DNA from: Kiloniellaceae bacterium
GTDB lineage: Bacteria > Pseudomonadota > Alphaproteobacteria > Kiloniellales > Kiloniellaceae
DNA length: 64,000 nucleotides
Direction: 5' to 3'
NCBI GenBank assembly: GCA_021776195.1
Contig: JAJFGK010000162.1
Coordinates: forward strand, 124,001 to 188,000
Part shown: positions 35,582 to 44,214 of the stretch, piece by piece
Layout of the letters: each line of letters starts with the position of its first letter
Position numbering within the stretch: the first letter of the stretch is position 1
Position numbers and translations under genes: made by a program
Notes under the pieces: generated by a model
Database searches by the model: none
What the model was told of the DNA's origin: nothing
The model's input: the letters and a program-made list of their open reading frames with translations, nothing else

Positions 35582-36512
35582 ATGCGTGTAAAAAAGGTCG
35601 GCAGCAGGGTTCGTATTCCTCTTCGTCTGAGGCTGAGTGCCTGGTGGGAAGGTCAGGAGTTCCGGGAACGCAGCAGCGAGCCAGCCCCGCCGAGCGCGCC
35701 CGTGGAGCCACCGGTTCGAGAGCGGCGCGAGCTCGATCGGCTGACCTTGACGCAGGCGATCTGGGGCAAGGGCTTCAACGGGCCCGAGGCCAAGGAGTTT
35801 CTGCTCCATCTTGTCAATCCATTCGGCCTGACATCTTCGGCCACCGTGGTGCAGCTGGGCGCCGGCCTTGGCGGGGCGGCGCGGGCTATGGTCGAGGCCT
35901 TCGGCTGCCGTGTGAAGGCGCTTGAACCCGCCCCCGAACTTGGCCGCCGCGGGTTCGGTACTGTCGTCCAGCGACGCTGAACTGAAACGGGCCGAGATCC
36001 AGCACTTCGATCTGACAAAGGATGAGATCGAAGCGGGCAAGGCGGATTGCGTGGTGTCCTTCGGTGTGCTCTGCGGACAGAAGCAAAAGGACAGAATCCT
36101 CAAGGAAAGTCACCTGTCCTTGAAGAACGGCGGCCAACTGCTGTTCACCGATTACGTGCTGGCAGACGACGTGAAGCCGAAAGAGCTGGGAAGCTGGCCC
36201 CTGATAGAACCCTCCCCGCCGGATTTCTGGAGCGCGAAGACCTATGCGACCAAACTCGAGAATCTGAAATTCGACCCGCGCGTGAACGAGAAACTGGGCC
36301 AACGCTACATCAAGGATATCGCCGCGGCCTGGGCCGCTTTTAGCCGTGGCGACCTCATCGAAGAGCTCGGACCCAAGACCGCGGAACAGCTCCTGAGCGA
36401 GGCGGAGATCTGGAGCAACCGGGTCAAGGCGATGGAAGAAGGCAAGCTCACGGTGCGCCGTTTCCTGGCCATCAAGAAAAGCGCGATCCTCGGCACCATG
36501 ACCGAATGGTAG
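35582..36512 (+). pseudogene. Frameshifted class I methyltransferase-like gene
   Basis: Two frames together make one SAM-binding protein. The first (35582-35980) holds motif I, VVQLGAGLGGAARAMVEAFG, and ends shortly after KALEPAPEL in off-frame sequence. The second frame picks up from about position 35940 (LAAAGSVL) and continues as a coherent protein (VVSFGVLCGQKQKDRILKESHLSLKNGGQLLFTDYVLAD) to 36512. A single extra base near 35935-35945, next to a run of five C and a GG pair, explains the change. It could be a real mutation or a sequencing error. Methyl acceptor unknown. Confidence 0.75.
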
Positions 36513-36517
36513 GCGCG

Positions 36518-37399
36518 TCAGCCGGTCTGTAGGCGGGCATAGCGCCCGGGTGTCAGGCCGTAGGCGGCTTTGAAGTGGCGCGAGAAATGCGCCTGATCGG
36601 CAAAGCCCGCGTCGAAAGCGGCTTCGGCCAGCGGGCGGCCTCGCCCAATGCGCCGGCGCCCGCGCTCCAGGCGGCGCATCAGCGAGTAGCGATAGGGGCT
36701 GGTTCCCAGCAGGGCGCGGAACTGCCGGGCAAGGTCGAAGCGCGACAGCCCGCTGACCGCTTCCAACTCGTCGGATCTGACCACCCGGCTCGTCTCGACG
36801 GCGAGGAAATGGCGGGCGCGTTCGACCCCCGCGCGGTCGATGCCCGCATGATCGATGGCGGCGCGGCGGGGCAGGGCTTCCAGCGAGGCGTCTCCGGCGG
36901 CCAGACCTTCGGCAAAGTCGACAAGGAGACCGTCCAGCGCGAGAGGCTCCGGGTCGCACTGAAAGGCCGCTCTTACCGTCCGCGCCAGCAAAGGGTTGCT
37001 CGAGACCGCCTGCTCGACGAAGGGCAGTGCGCTGGCCCGCGGAGCGGCCGTGCGCAGGACCTCTGAAACCCGCGCCGGGTCGAGGTAGACCATAAGGTAG
37101 GCAAAGCCGGCGGTATCGCCGGCGCGGCCGTCGTGCGCTTCGTCGGGATGCAGCACGATGACCTCGCCCGCCCGGCTCGACCGGGTCGCGCCCCGGTAGT
37201 CGAACGACTGAACGCCGAACTCGGTGACACCGATGGCATAGGTGTCGTGCCGGTGCTTGTCGAAGGCATGGCCGGAAAAGCCCGCCGCCAGAAGCTCCAT
37301 GCCCTCGACCGGCGCGCGGCTGCAAATCCAATCGGTCCGCTTCGGGCCGCAGGATCGTTCAAGACAGGGGTTTGCCGGTTTGTTTGGATCGCGATCCAT
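36518..37399 (-). CDS. AraC family transcriptional regulator
   Basis: 293 residues. The N-terminal cupin part (FDKHRHDTYAIGVTEFGVQSFDYRG, GEVIVLHPDEAHDG) is the ligand-sensing half. The C-terminal double helix-turn-helix shows VVRSDELEAVSGLSRFDLARQFRALLGTSPYRY and the second HTH with LAEAAFDAGFADQAHFSRHFKAAYGLTPGRY. The start at 37399 removes a long non-family N-terminal extension. It is divergent from a LysE-type exporter gene 124 nt away, which it probably controls. Confidence 0.93.
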   Translation of the reverse strand: MDRDPNKPANPCLERSCGPKRTDWICSRAPVEGMELLAAGFSGHAFDKHRHDTYAIGVTEFGVQSFDYRGATRSSRAGEVIVLHPDEAHDGRAGDTAGFAYLMVYLDPARVSEVLRTAAPRASALPFVEQAVSSNPLLARTVRAAFQCDPEPLALDGLLVDFAEGLAAGDASLEALPRRAAIDHAGIDRAGVERARHFLAVETSRVVRSDELEAVSGLSRFDLARQFRALLGTSPYRYSLMRRLERGRRRIGRGRPLAEAAFDAGFADQAHFSRHFKAAYGLTPGRYARLQTG

Positions 37400-37522
37400 G
37401 GCGCTAACCTCGAGTTTGCCGGAGGCTGCTATGTCTTTGTCCAGTCTGCCCGACGGTCTCCTGCCGATCAATCCGGCCGGCCCAAGCAGGCCGGCCCCGA
37501 GCGGGCCGGACCGCGTTGTATC

Positions 37523-38119
37523 ATGACCGCCGAACAGGCTCTTGCCTTCCTGGTCTTCGCCTTGGTGGCCGCCGGCACGCCGGGGCCGAGCAACGTCATG
37601 CTGACCGCGGCTGGCGCCAATGTGGGCCTGCTTCACGGTTTGCCCTGTCTCCTGGGCGTCGCCTTGGGGATGGCGCTGATGATCTTCCTCGTCGCCTTCG
37701 GCCTCGGCAGTCTCGTGCTCGAAACCCCTTTCGTGCTGCGCGGGCTCAAGTGGGTCGGCGTCGGCTTCTTGTTGTGGCTGTCCTGGAAGATCGCCACGGC
37801 GGGCAGGAGCAAGGTGACCGGCGGGAAGAAACCGGTGGGTTTCTTCGCCGCGGCCGCTTTTCAGTGGGTCAATCCGAAGTCCTGGCTGGTCAGCGCCAGT
37901 GCCGTCGGAACCTACCTCCAGACCGAGGCGGGAGGCCCGCTGGCCCAGTCGCTGGCATTCGGCGGGCTCTTTTTGCTCGCCTCCCTGCCGACCTGTTTTC
38001 TGTGGCTCGCCTTCGGCGCCGTCCTGCAGCGGTTCCTGCGCAGCGACCGGTCCCTCAGACTGTTCAATCTTGCCATGGGCGCCCTGCTCGCCGGGTCGGT
38101 GGTTCTCTTCGTCGGGTAG
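37523..38119 (+). CDS. LysE family amino acid exporter
   Basis: 198 residues with six hydrophobic segments. The LysE/RhtB start FALVAAGTPGPSNVMLTAAGANVGLLHGLP is diagnostic, and FFAAAAFQWVNPKSWL in the middle is standard. The divergent AraC regulator is a common partner for such exporters. The substrate is probably an amino acid or derivative. Confidence 0.93.
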   Translation: MTAEQALAFLVFALVAAGTPGPSNVMLTAAGANVGLLHGLPCLLGVALGMALMIFLVAFGLGSLVLETPFVLRGLKWVGVGFLLWLSWKIATAGRSKVTGGKKPVGFFAAAAFQWVNPKSWLVSASAVGTYLQTEAGGPLAQSLAFGGLFLLASLPTCFLWLAFGAVLQRFLRSDRSLRLFNLAMGALLAGSVVLFVG

Positions 38120-38123
38120 CCCT

Positions 38124-38690
38124 TCAGTACTTGTACTTCGGCTGCCAGCCGTCGGGTCCTTCCGGAATCATATCAAAGAGGTGCCAGAGGCTGCAGAAGT
38201 CGTCACCCGGCCCCATTGGGCTGGTGGAGACCCGCGTGACGGTGCCCTGGTTCTTCTTGAACACGGAGAGACCGGGCGTCCATCCGTCTTCGCCCTTGTA
38301 GCCCATGTCCTCGGCGAAACTGCTGCCCTGGTGCGAGACCATGGGAAAGCGCCAGTCGCGTCCGGTCTTGAATTTTTCCTGACTGGCGGGGTCGTCGGGC
38401 GAGGAAACGACGAAGGCGGCGCGGTCCTGAAGGTGTGCAAGGATGCCGTTGAAACCGTCTGCCCAGAGTGTGCAGTAGAGGCAGGACGCCCCCATGTTGT
38501 GAATGACGAAGAGGGTGTCCTTGTCACCGAAGAGATCCGCGAGCCGGACCGGTCCGTCGGTGGTCTGGAACTGGTAGTCCTCGACCACCTCGGGTTCGAC
38601 CGAATTGCGCAGGTCGTGCATCTTTTGCCGCAGCTCGTTGATCTGCTGGTGGAACGAGGCCAACTGCTGGTTAACTTCGTGACGCTCCAT
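38124..38690 (-). CDS. DUF899 family thioredoxin-like protein
   Basis: 188 residues. The thioredoxin-like core carries NMGASCLYCTLWADGFNG with a CxxC, followed by FVVSSPDDPASQEKF and GWTPGLSVFKK, the DUF899 pattern. The N-terminal 35 residues look like a coiled coil (HQQINELRQKMHDLRN). It lies directly downstream of an ArsR-type regulator on the same strand, an arrangement seen often for this family. A role in redox or stress response is inferred; the reaction is unknown. Confidence 0.85.
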   Translation of the reverse strand: MERHEVNQQLASFHQQINELRQKMHDLRNSVEPEVVEDYQFQTTDGPVRLADLFGDKDTLFVIHNMGASCLYCTLWADGFNGILAHLQDRAAFVVSSPDDPASQEKFKTGRDWRFPMVSHQGSSFAEDMGYKGEDGWTPGLSVFKKNQGTVTRVSTSPMGPGDDFCSLWHLFDMIPEGPDGWQPKYKY

Positions 38691-38730
38691 GGCTTTTCTC
38701 CTTTACCGTTTGGCCCTCGGTGGGGCTTCG

Positions 38731-39102
38731 TCAGCTTTTGCCGCCCTGGTCGACCTGGTCCAGCCAGGCGGCCAGGGTGTCGAATTGGGTCTGCCAGTAC
38801 TTGGCGTAGCGGTTGAGCCAGACGGCGGCCTGATAGATCGGCCCGACATCGAGGCGGCAACGACTGATCCGCCCCGTGCGTTCCTGCACCACCAGCCCCG
38901 CGCGCACCAAAACCTGGATGTGCTTGGAGACGGCCTGCAGGGAAATGTCGAAGGGCTCGGCCAATTCCGAGACCAGGAAATCGCCCTCGCTGAGCCGGCT
39001 CAGGATGGTCCTGCGCACCGGGTCGGCCAGTGCCGAAAATACCCTGTTCAGCCGTTCCTGGTCGGGCTCGTCCTCCACATTGCCGGGATCTCGTGACTCC
39101 AT
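38731..39102 (-). CDS. ArsR family transcriptional regulator
   Basis: 123 residues. Winged helix with RVFSALADPVRRTILSRLSEGDFLVSELAEPFDISLQAVSKHIQVLVRAGLV, then QERTGRISRCRLD. It lacks the ELCVCDL metal site of ArsR/SmtB sensors, so it is probably of the SdpR-like group that regulates an adjacent enzyme rather than sensing a metal. The ATG at 39102 is preferred to a TTG one codon earlier. A repeat operator lies just upstream. Confidence 0.92.
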   Translation of the reverse strand: MESRDPGNVEDEPDQERLNRVFSALADPVRRTILSRLSEGDFLVSELAEPFDISLQAVSKHIQVLVRAGLVVQERTGRISRCRLDVGPIYQAAVWLNRYAKYWQTQFDTLAAWLDQVDQGGKS

Positions 39103-39108
39103 CAAACA

Positions 39109-39144
39109 TCAACCTCTTGATTGATAGTAAATCACTTGGTTGTT
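39109..39144 (-). promoter_or_regulatory. Putative ArsR operator repeats
   Basis: On the minus strand two related 13-nt copies, CAACCAAGTGATT and CAATCAAGAGGTT, are spaced by TTACTAT-type sequence and end 7 nt before the arsR ATG. Each is an imperfect dyad of the type bound by ArsR-family dimers. Binding would cover the ribosome binding site and give autoregulation. Confidence 0.5.
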
Positions 39145-39150
39145 AATGAG

Positions 39151-39957
39151 TCAAGCCTTGCCCGAGAAGTTTTCTCGATCCGAGCCCAGGGCGGCGCGCC
39201 AGTCCTCGGCCAGCCGGGTGGCGGTGCTGTGGAGCAGCGCGACATGCTCGCGGGCGGCGCCCAGGCCGAGCCGGACCAGGGGCGCGTGAATCGACAGCCC
39301 CGCGAGGCTGCGCCCGGGCGCGAGCGGGATCGCCACGGCAACGGAGATCAAACCCGCATGGCTTTCCTGATTGTTGGTGGCATAGCCCTGCGCGGCGATC
39401 TGGCGGCACTCCTCTTCCAGTCGGCCCGGGTCGGTGATGGTGCGCTCGGTGAAGCGTTCCAGTTTCAGGCGCGCCATCAGGCGGCGGCGTTCGGGGGGCG
39501 GCAGGCCGGCGAGCAGCAGTTTGCCCAGGCTGGTGGAGTGCAGCGGCACGCGGCTGCCTGGTTTCAGATGCCAGCGCAGGGGCCACTCGCACTCCACCCG
39601 GTCGAGATAGAGGACGCTGGCTTGGTCGAGGATGCCGATATTGCAGCTCTCGCCGACCCGATCGACGAGCTGCTGGAGAATGAGGTGGCGGGGGAACACG
39701 CGAAAGGAACCGCCGAGCACGTCGCGCGACAACCCGATCAGGCTGGCGCCGGGCCGGTAGCGGGCCCCGATGGGTTCGCGGGTCACCAGGCCCAGGTCTT
39801 CGAGCTGGCCGAGAACCCGGTGCAGGGTCTGCTTGGGCCGGCCGGTCCGCTCGGCGATCTGCGCGAGACCCAGCGGCTCGTCGCTGCCGCCCAGCAGGGC
39901 GAGCAGCTCGAAACCCTTGGCCAGGGCGTGGTTGGGGCTCTCCTTGTCGTATGCCAT
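39151..39957 (-). CDS. IclR family transcriptional regulator
   Basis: 268 residues. N-terminal helix-turn-helix (HALAKGFELLALLGGSDEPLGLAQIAERTGRPKQTLHRVLGQLEDLGLV) and C-terminal effector domain (ESCNIGILDQASVLYLDRVE, VPLHSTSLGKLLLAGL, ISVAVAIPLAPGRSLAGLSIHAP). The start at 39957 (MAYDKESPNHALAKG) is chosen because the frame upstream is a translated tandem repeat. It is downstream of and same-strand as an amidase gene and may control it. Confidence 0.92.
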   Translation of the reverse strand: MAYDKESPNHALAKGFELLALLGGSDEPLGLAQIAERTGRPKQTLHRVLGQLEDLGLVTREPIGARYRPGASLIGLSRDVLGGSFRVFPRHLILQQLVDRVGESCNIGILDQASVLYLDRVECEWPLRWHLKPGSRVPLHSTSLGKLLLAGLPPPERRRLMARLKLERFTERTITDPGRLEEECRQIAAQGYATNNQESHAGLISVAVAIPLAPGRSLAGLSIHAPLVRLGLGAAREHVALLHSTATRLAEDWRAALGSDRENFSGKA

Positions 39958-39958
39958 G

Positions 39959-40030
39959 GGCCGCTCCAGTGCTGGCCGTTCCAGTGGGGGCCGTTCCAGT
40001 GGGGGCCGCTCCACCAGGGGCCGTTCAGGC
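39959..40030. repeat. 15-bp tandem repeat between IclR and amidase genes
   Basis: Four full copies and one partial copy of a GGCCGTTCCAGTGGG-like unit. Copies 2 and 3 are identical, copies 1 and 4 differ at two to four positions, and the last reaches into the amidase stop codon. In one minus-strand frame it would encode LERPP-type repeats. Confidence 0.85.
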
Positions 40031-41452
40031 GGCCAGCGGTCGATTCTCCCTGTCGCGGTACCAGGGCGCCTGTTTCTCGAAGGCCGCGGCGGCGCGAAAG
40101 ACGTCGGCGTCCTGATAGGTGCGGCCGACGATCTGGAGCCCCGTTGGCACGCCGCTCCTGGCCCGGCCGGAGGGGACCGAAAGCACGGGGCAGCGGCTCA
40201 ACATGTTGAAGGGATAGGTCATGAGCCAGCCGGCGAAGGGATTGACCGGCTTGCCATTGATCTTCAGGGACTCCTTGGCGTGGTCGAAATCGGCGCGGAC
40301 CGCGGGCAGGGCCAGGGTCGGACAGACCAGCAGGCGATAGCGCTCGAGCAGCGGCCCGAGCGTCGCGTACATGGCGCCGGCCACTTCCAGGGACTTGAGA
40401 AAGTCGGCGCCTGTCACCGACTGCGCGAGTTCGCCGAACCAGCGCGCGTAGCTGGTGAGCTGGTCGGCCCGGTCCAGGTACTGGGCGATGGAGGCGCCGA
40501 AAATCAGACCCAAGTAGTCGCTGGCCGCCTTCTCCGACGCCAGGGTCCAGCCCAGGTCGACCTCCTCGACCACCGCGCCCAGGTCGCGCAGCCGCTCGAC
40601 CGCGGCGAGGGTCTGGCGGCGCACCTCCCGGTCGACCTGGAAATAGCCCAGATCGAGGGAATAGGCGATCTTCCAGCCCTTGATCCCGCCAAAGCGGCCG
40701 GGCAGCTCCAGCTTTGGCTTCAGCGACGCGATGTCGAGCGGGTGCGGGCCGCACATGACGTTCTGCAGCAGCGCCGTGTCGCCGACGCTGCGGGCCATGG
40801 GGCCGACATGGCAATAGAAGTCGAGGTTGAAGGGCGGGTCCTCCGGGTTGCGCCCGTAGGGCGGCTTGAAGCCGACCACGCCGCTGCAGGACGCCGGGAT
40901 GCGGATCGAGCCGCCGATGTCCGAGCCGCTGGCGAGTGTCGCGGTGCCGGCGGCGAGGGCGGCGCCGGAACCGCCGGACGACCCGCCCGGGCTGTAGCGC
41001 TTGTTCCAGGGGTTGCGGGTCACGCCCCAGAGCCGCGAATGGGCAAAGCCGGCGCAGGAAAACTCCGGCGTGGTGGTGCGCGCGTGGACAATGGCGCCGG
41101 CCTTGATGATCCGCTCGATGGCCGGCGAGGTGGTCTCCGGCACGAAGTCCTGCAGCAGCAGCGAGGCGTTGGTGGTGATCTTGCCGGCGATCATCGCCTC
41201 GTCCTTGATCGCCACGGTCAGACCTTCCAGCGGCCTGAGGCGTCCGTCGGTCTTCCCGTAGCGCGCCTCGGCCTTGCGCGCCTGGGCCCGGGCCTCGTCG
41301 CTGTAGCGAAAGGAAAAGGCGTTGATCGTCGGCTCGACCGCGTCGGCCCTGGCAATCTGGGCCTCCAGCAGCTCGACCGGCGAGAGTTTGCGCTTCCGGA
41401 AGAGCGCCAGGGCCGCGCCGGCCGACAGGTAGCAAAGATCCAGATCGCTCAT
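40025..41452 (-). CDS. Amidase signature family hydrolase
   Basis: 475 residues. The Ser-cisSer-Lys triad is visible: Lys in VAIKDEAMIAG near residue 85, cis-Ser in SPGGSSGGSGAALAAG near 160, and the nucleophile Ser in GSDIGGSIRIPAS near 180. The C-terminal MLSRCPVLSVPSGRARSGVPTGLQIVGRTYQDADVF is standard. It could hydrolyse an amide or act in a carbon-nitrogen catabolic pathway; it is not GatA, because no gatB or gatC is adjacent. The start at 41452 omits an uncharacteristic extension. Confidence 0.93.
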   Translation of the reverse strand: MSDLDLCYLSAGAALALFRKRKLSPVELLEAQIARADAVEPTINAFSFRYSDEARAQARKAEARYGKTDGRLRPLEGLTVAIKDEAMIAGKITTNASLLLQDFVPETTSPAIERIIKAGAIVHARTTTPEFSCAGFAHSRLWGVTRNPWNKRYSPGGSSGGSGAALAAGTATLASGSDIGGSIRIPASCSGVVGFKPPYGRNPEDPPFNLDFYCHVGPMARSVGDTALLQNVMCGPHPLDIASLKPKLELPGRFGGIKGWKIAYSLDLGYFQVDREVRRQTLAAVERLRDLGAVVEEVDLGWTLASEKAASDYLGLIFGASIAQYLDRADQLTSYARWFGELAQSVTGADFLKSLEVAGAMYATLGPLLERYRLLVCPTLALPAVRADFDHAKESLKINGKPVNPFAGWLMTYPFNMLSRCPVLSVPSGRARSGVPTGLQIVGRTYQDADVFRAAAAFEKQAPWYRDRENRPLAA

Positions 41453-41529
41453 CGGGGTGCCTCCAGGTGATTTTCTTCTCGGCGGGTTTCGAAGACAATC
41501 GACCGCCGACCACCGGAGGACAAGTGGAA

Positions 41530-42102
41530 ATGAAGGGTCCAGCGACACTCGAAACGAGCCGCCTGATTCTGCGCCCCGTGACCGGCGGCGACCTCGACGA
41601 TCTGGTCCGGCTCTATGGCGATCCCCAGGTGACCGCCTTCACCAAGCTGGGCCGGCGCGACCCGGATGAGACGGCCGCGATCCTGGCCGGCTACCGTGAG
41701 TTCTGGCGCCGGCAGGGCTACGGCATGCATCTGGTTGTTGCCAAGGCGGACGGGCGTTTCCTCGGCGAGTGCGGCCTCTTTGGCGCCGAGTCCCGGGCTG
41801 TCGAGGTCGCCGGCGAGGCCGCCCTGCGCTATGCCCTGTTCAGCGCGCATTGGGGCCAGGGGCTGGCCGGCGAGGCCGCCGGCGCCGTCCTGCGGGACGG
41901 CTTCGATCGGGCCGGGCTCGAGCGGATCGTCTCGATCGCCCAGCGCCGCAATCCGGCCTCGATCCGGGTCATGGAAAAACTCGGCATGACACCGGTCGCG
42001 CCGGTGGCCAACATCAAGAGCGACCTGGTGGTCTACGACATCCGCAAAGCGGCGTTCCCGCGGGCGCAGAAGTCTGAATACCCAGCCCCAGACACGCTGT
42101 AA
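41530..42102 (+). CDS. GNAT family N-acetyltransferase, RimJ/RimL-like
   Basis: 190 residues. ETSRLILRPVTGGDLDDLVRLYGDPQVTAF is the N-terminal pattern of the RimJ/RimL type; LRYALFSAHWGQGLAGEAAGAVLRDGFD holds the acetyl-CoA loop (Q-x-x-G-x-A), and RRNPASIRVMEKLGM is the final motif. GGAGG lies upstream of the ATG at 41530. Substrate unknown. Confidence 0.9.
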   Translation: MKGPATLETSRLILRPVTGGDLDDLVRLYGDPQVTAFTKLGRRDPDETAAILAGYREFWRRQGYGMHLVVAKADGRFLGECGLFGAESRAVEVAGEAALRYALFSAHWGQGLAGEAAGAVLRDGFDRAGLERIVSIAQRRNPASIRVMEKLGMTPVAPVANIKSDLVVYDIRKAAFPRAQKSEYPAPDTL

Positions 42103-42117
42103 TCATTGACAAAAAAT

Positions 42118-42136
42118 AAAGGGGACAGTCCCCTTT
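42118..42136. terminator. Bidirectional terminator hairpin between convergent genes
   Basis: AAAGGGGA-CAG-TCCCCTTT, an 8-bp perfect stem with A/T runs on both sides (AAAAAATAAA before, TTTTAG then GTTTTT after). It sits between the GNAT and GST genes, which converge, and partly covers the GST stop codon. Confidence 0.7.
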
Positions 42137-42834
42137 TAGCGTTTTTCGAACTGCTTCTTGCCCCAGAGATTGTCCCACATGGCCGCGTCGATCTCCTCGA
42201 CGATGTCCTCGGTCCTGGCCATGTCCCGGGCCACGGCGGGGCGCGCCGCGATGCGGGCGAACCAATCCGCCAGGTGGGGGTAGTCCGCCAGCTTCTGGCC
42301 CTGGCGGCCGTGCAGCCGGATCCAGGGAAAAACCGCCATGTCGGCGATCGAATAGTCATCGCCCAGGTAATCCCGTCCGGTCAGACGCTTGTCCAGCACG
42401 TTATAGAGCCGGGCCGCCTCGTTGGTGTAGCGCTCGATGGCGTAGGGGATCTTTTCGCTGACCTAGGCGCGGAAGTGATGCGCCTGGCCCAACATCGGCC
42501 CAAGTCCGCCCATCTGGAACATGAGCCACTGAAGCGCGACGGAGCGGGCGCGGGGCTCGCTGGGCAGGAAGCGCCCGGTCTTTTCCGCCAGATAGATCAG
42601 GATCGCGCCGGACTCGAAAACCGCGAAATCGCTGTTGCCGGCAGCATCCTTGGGACCGTCGTGATCGACGATGGCCGGGATCTTGTTGTTCGGGCTGATC
42701 GCCAGGAACCCGGGCTCGAACTGCGCACCCGTGGCGATATCGATCCAGATCTCCTCGTAGGCGAGGCCGCACTCCTCCAGCATGATGTGGATCTTCTGGC
42801 CGTTCGGCGTCGCGTCGGTATAGAGCGTGATCAT
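42136..42834 (-). pseudogene. Glutathione S-transferase (YfcG/YghU-like) with in-frame amber stop
   Basis: One frame of 233 codons carries a complete nu-class-like GST, with the glutathione site [42 protein letters not shown] and [19 protein letters not shown], then after codon 124 the helical domain with YLGDDYSIADMAVFPWIRLHG. Codon 124 is TAG (42463-42465) between HHFRA and VSEKIPYAIERYTNEAARLY, at a place where related proteins usually have an aromatic residue. A single base change from TAC or TAT explains it. The start overlaps the downstream end of the Rieske gene by 4 nt. It is probably a recent nonsense mutation or a sequencing error. Confidence 0.8.
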
Positions 42835-44015
42835 GGGCTCGGTTCCCGAATATTCTCGATGCCAGCTTCGAGTGCCGCCAGGCGATCCGCGTAGCGGTTC
42901 ATGGCCTCGATCACCAGACCGTGGAAGTGATGCACGCCATGTTCGGAGAGGCCGCTGCCCTCGGGATCGGCCACGAAGCGGCCGCGGTCGAAGGCCGGCG
43001 TGGTCATGCCGCGGTGCACCGACTCGACGATGTCGATGTCCTCGCGTTGCAGCACGTCGCGCATGTAGGCGATGGCCTCTTGCTGCTGGGCGTCGGGCAC
43101 CGGATTCTCATAGTAGAAATCGTAGGTCTCGAAGGTTTCGTCAGGCCCGATGGGGACGATGTTGAGCACCATCATGTTGCCGGCGCCGGGAAAGCGCAGC
43201 AGGCAGAGGTTCGGCCAGAGCCACCAGACCGCATGGTCCTGCACGCTGGCCCCGCTGGTATCGTAGGCGGTGTTGTCGCCGACGATGCCGCGCGACATAT
43301 GGCTCGAGTAAAGGCCGTGGGTCTCGACCTTGTAGTGGTCCATGTCGATCAGGTCGACGAAGGCCTTGTGGGCCACCGGGCAGTGATAGCACTCCAGAAA
43401 GTTGTCGACCACGATCTTCCAGTTGGCCTTGATGGTGAAGGTCTCGCGGTGCGCCAGGGTGAGGTCGCCCAGGTCCGGGGCGTAGTGGGCGATCTCCTGG
43501 CCGAGGTCGCCACTCGTCTCGGCCAAGGGTTCCGCCGCCGGGTCGAGGCTGACGAAGATGAAGTGACAGAAGACCTCGACCCGCACCGCGGTCAGGCAGA
43601 CCTTGGAGGTGTCGTAGTCCTCGATCATCTCGGCCCGCCGCGCGGCCCGCAGGCGTCCGTCGAGACCGTAGGTCCAGGCGTGATAGGGGCAGGTGATCAG
43701 CGTCGTGTTGCCGGCGCCGCGCAAGAGTTCGTGGCCGCGATGCTTGCAGACGTTATAGAAGGCACCGAGCCCGCCATCGCGGTCGCGCACCAGGAGCAGC
43801 GGCTGGCCCTGAATCTCGAAGGCCAGGTAGTCGCCGGCCTGGCGCAGCTTTTCCTCGTGGCACACCAGTTGCCAGGAACGCTTGAAGATGGCCTCGCGCT
43901 CGGCTTCCAGGAAATCCGGCTGGGTATAGGCGCGCCCCGGCAGGGACCAGGACTTGGCCGGGGCGGGGTGGTAGCCCTCTGCCAGGGCCCGGAGATCGGC
44001 GATGCGAAGGGTCAT
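42831..44015 (-). CDS. Rieske [2Fe-2S] oxygenase, quaternary amine (GbcA/CntA)-like
   Basis: 394 residues. Rieske ligands are in CKHRGHELL and CPYHAWTYG near residues 85-110. The iron site is in [14 protein letters not shown]: the residue bridging the two metal centres is Glu, not Asp, which is known from CntA (carnitine) and GbcA (glycine betaine) oxygenases. No reductase gene is adjacent. It overlaps the GST gene by 4 nt, so the two are coupled. The start at 44015 ([16 protein letters not shown]) is chosen because upstream residues are unlike the family. Confidence 0.9.
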   Translation of the reverse strand: MTLRIADLRALAEGYHPAPAKSWSLPGRAYTQPDFLEAEREAIFKRSWQLVCHEEKLRQAGDYLAFEIQGQPLLLVRDRDGGLGAFYNVCKHRGHELLRGAGNTTLITCPYHAWTYGLDGRLRAARRAEMIEDYDTSKVCLTAVRVEVFCHFIFVSLDPAAEPLAETSGDLGQEIAHYAPDLGDLTLAHRETFTIKANWKIVVDNFLECYHCPVAHKAFVDLIDMDHYKVETHGLYSSHMSRGIVGDNTAYDTSGASVQDHAVWWLWPNLCLLRFPGAGNMMVLNIVPIGPDETFETYDFYYENPVPDAQQQEAIAYMRDVLQREDIDIVESVHRGMTTPAFDRGRFVADPEGSGLSEHGVHHFHGLVIEAMNRYADRLAALEAGIENIREPSP

Positions 44016-44214
44016 GGGTCGGTCTTTCTTCGGCTTCGGCGCAAGCAGGCGCATCTGCGCCAACTTTGGCCTGCTCGCAAACGGGGCCCGCGCAGGGACG
44101 GTGGCCTGCGCACAAACGAGTAAGGCACAGGCTAAGCGCTTCGATTCCCCGCGCCAAGGGTGCCTCGAGTACGATATACAAAAGGCCCTGTTCATCGAGA
44201 GAGAAGCTCTCTTT

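Noticed and set aside
35582..36512. Programmed ribosomal frameshift in the methyltransferase gene
   Set aside because: No slippery heptamer with a downstream structure is evident; an inserted base near a C run is sufficient.
42136..42834. Amber codon in the GST gene as a pyrrolysine site
   Set aside because: Pyrrolysine decoding is essentially unknown in this lineage and the position is not catalytic; a nonsense mutation or read error is simpler.
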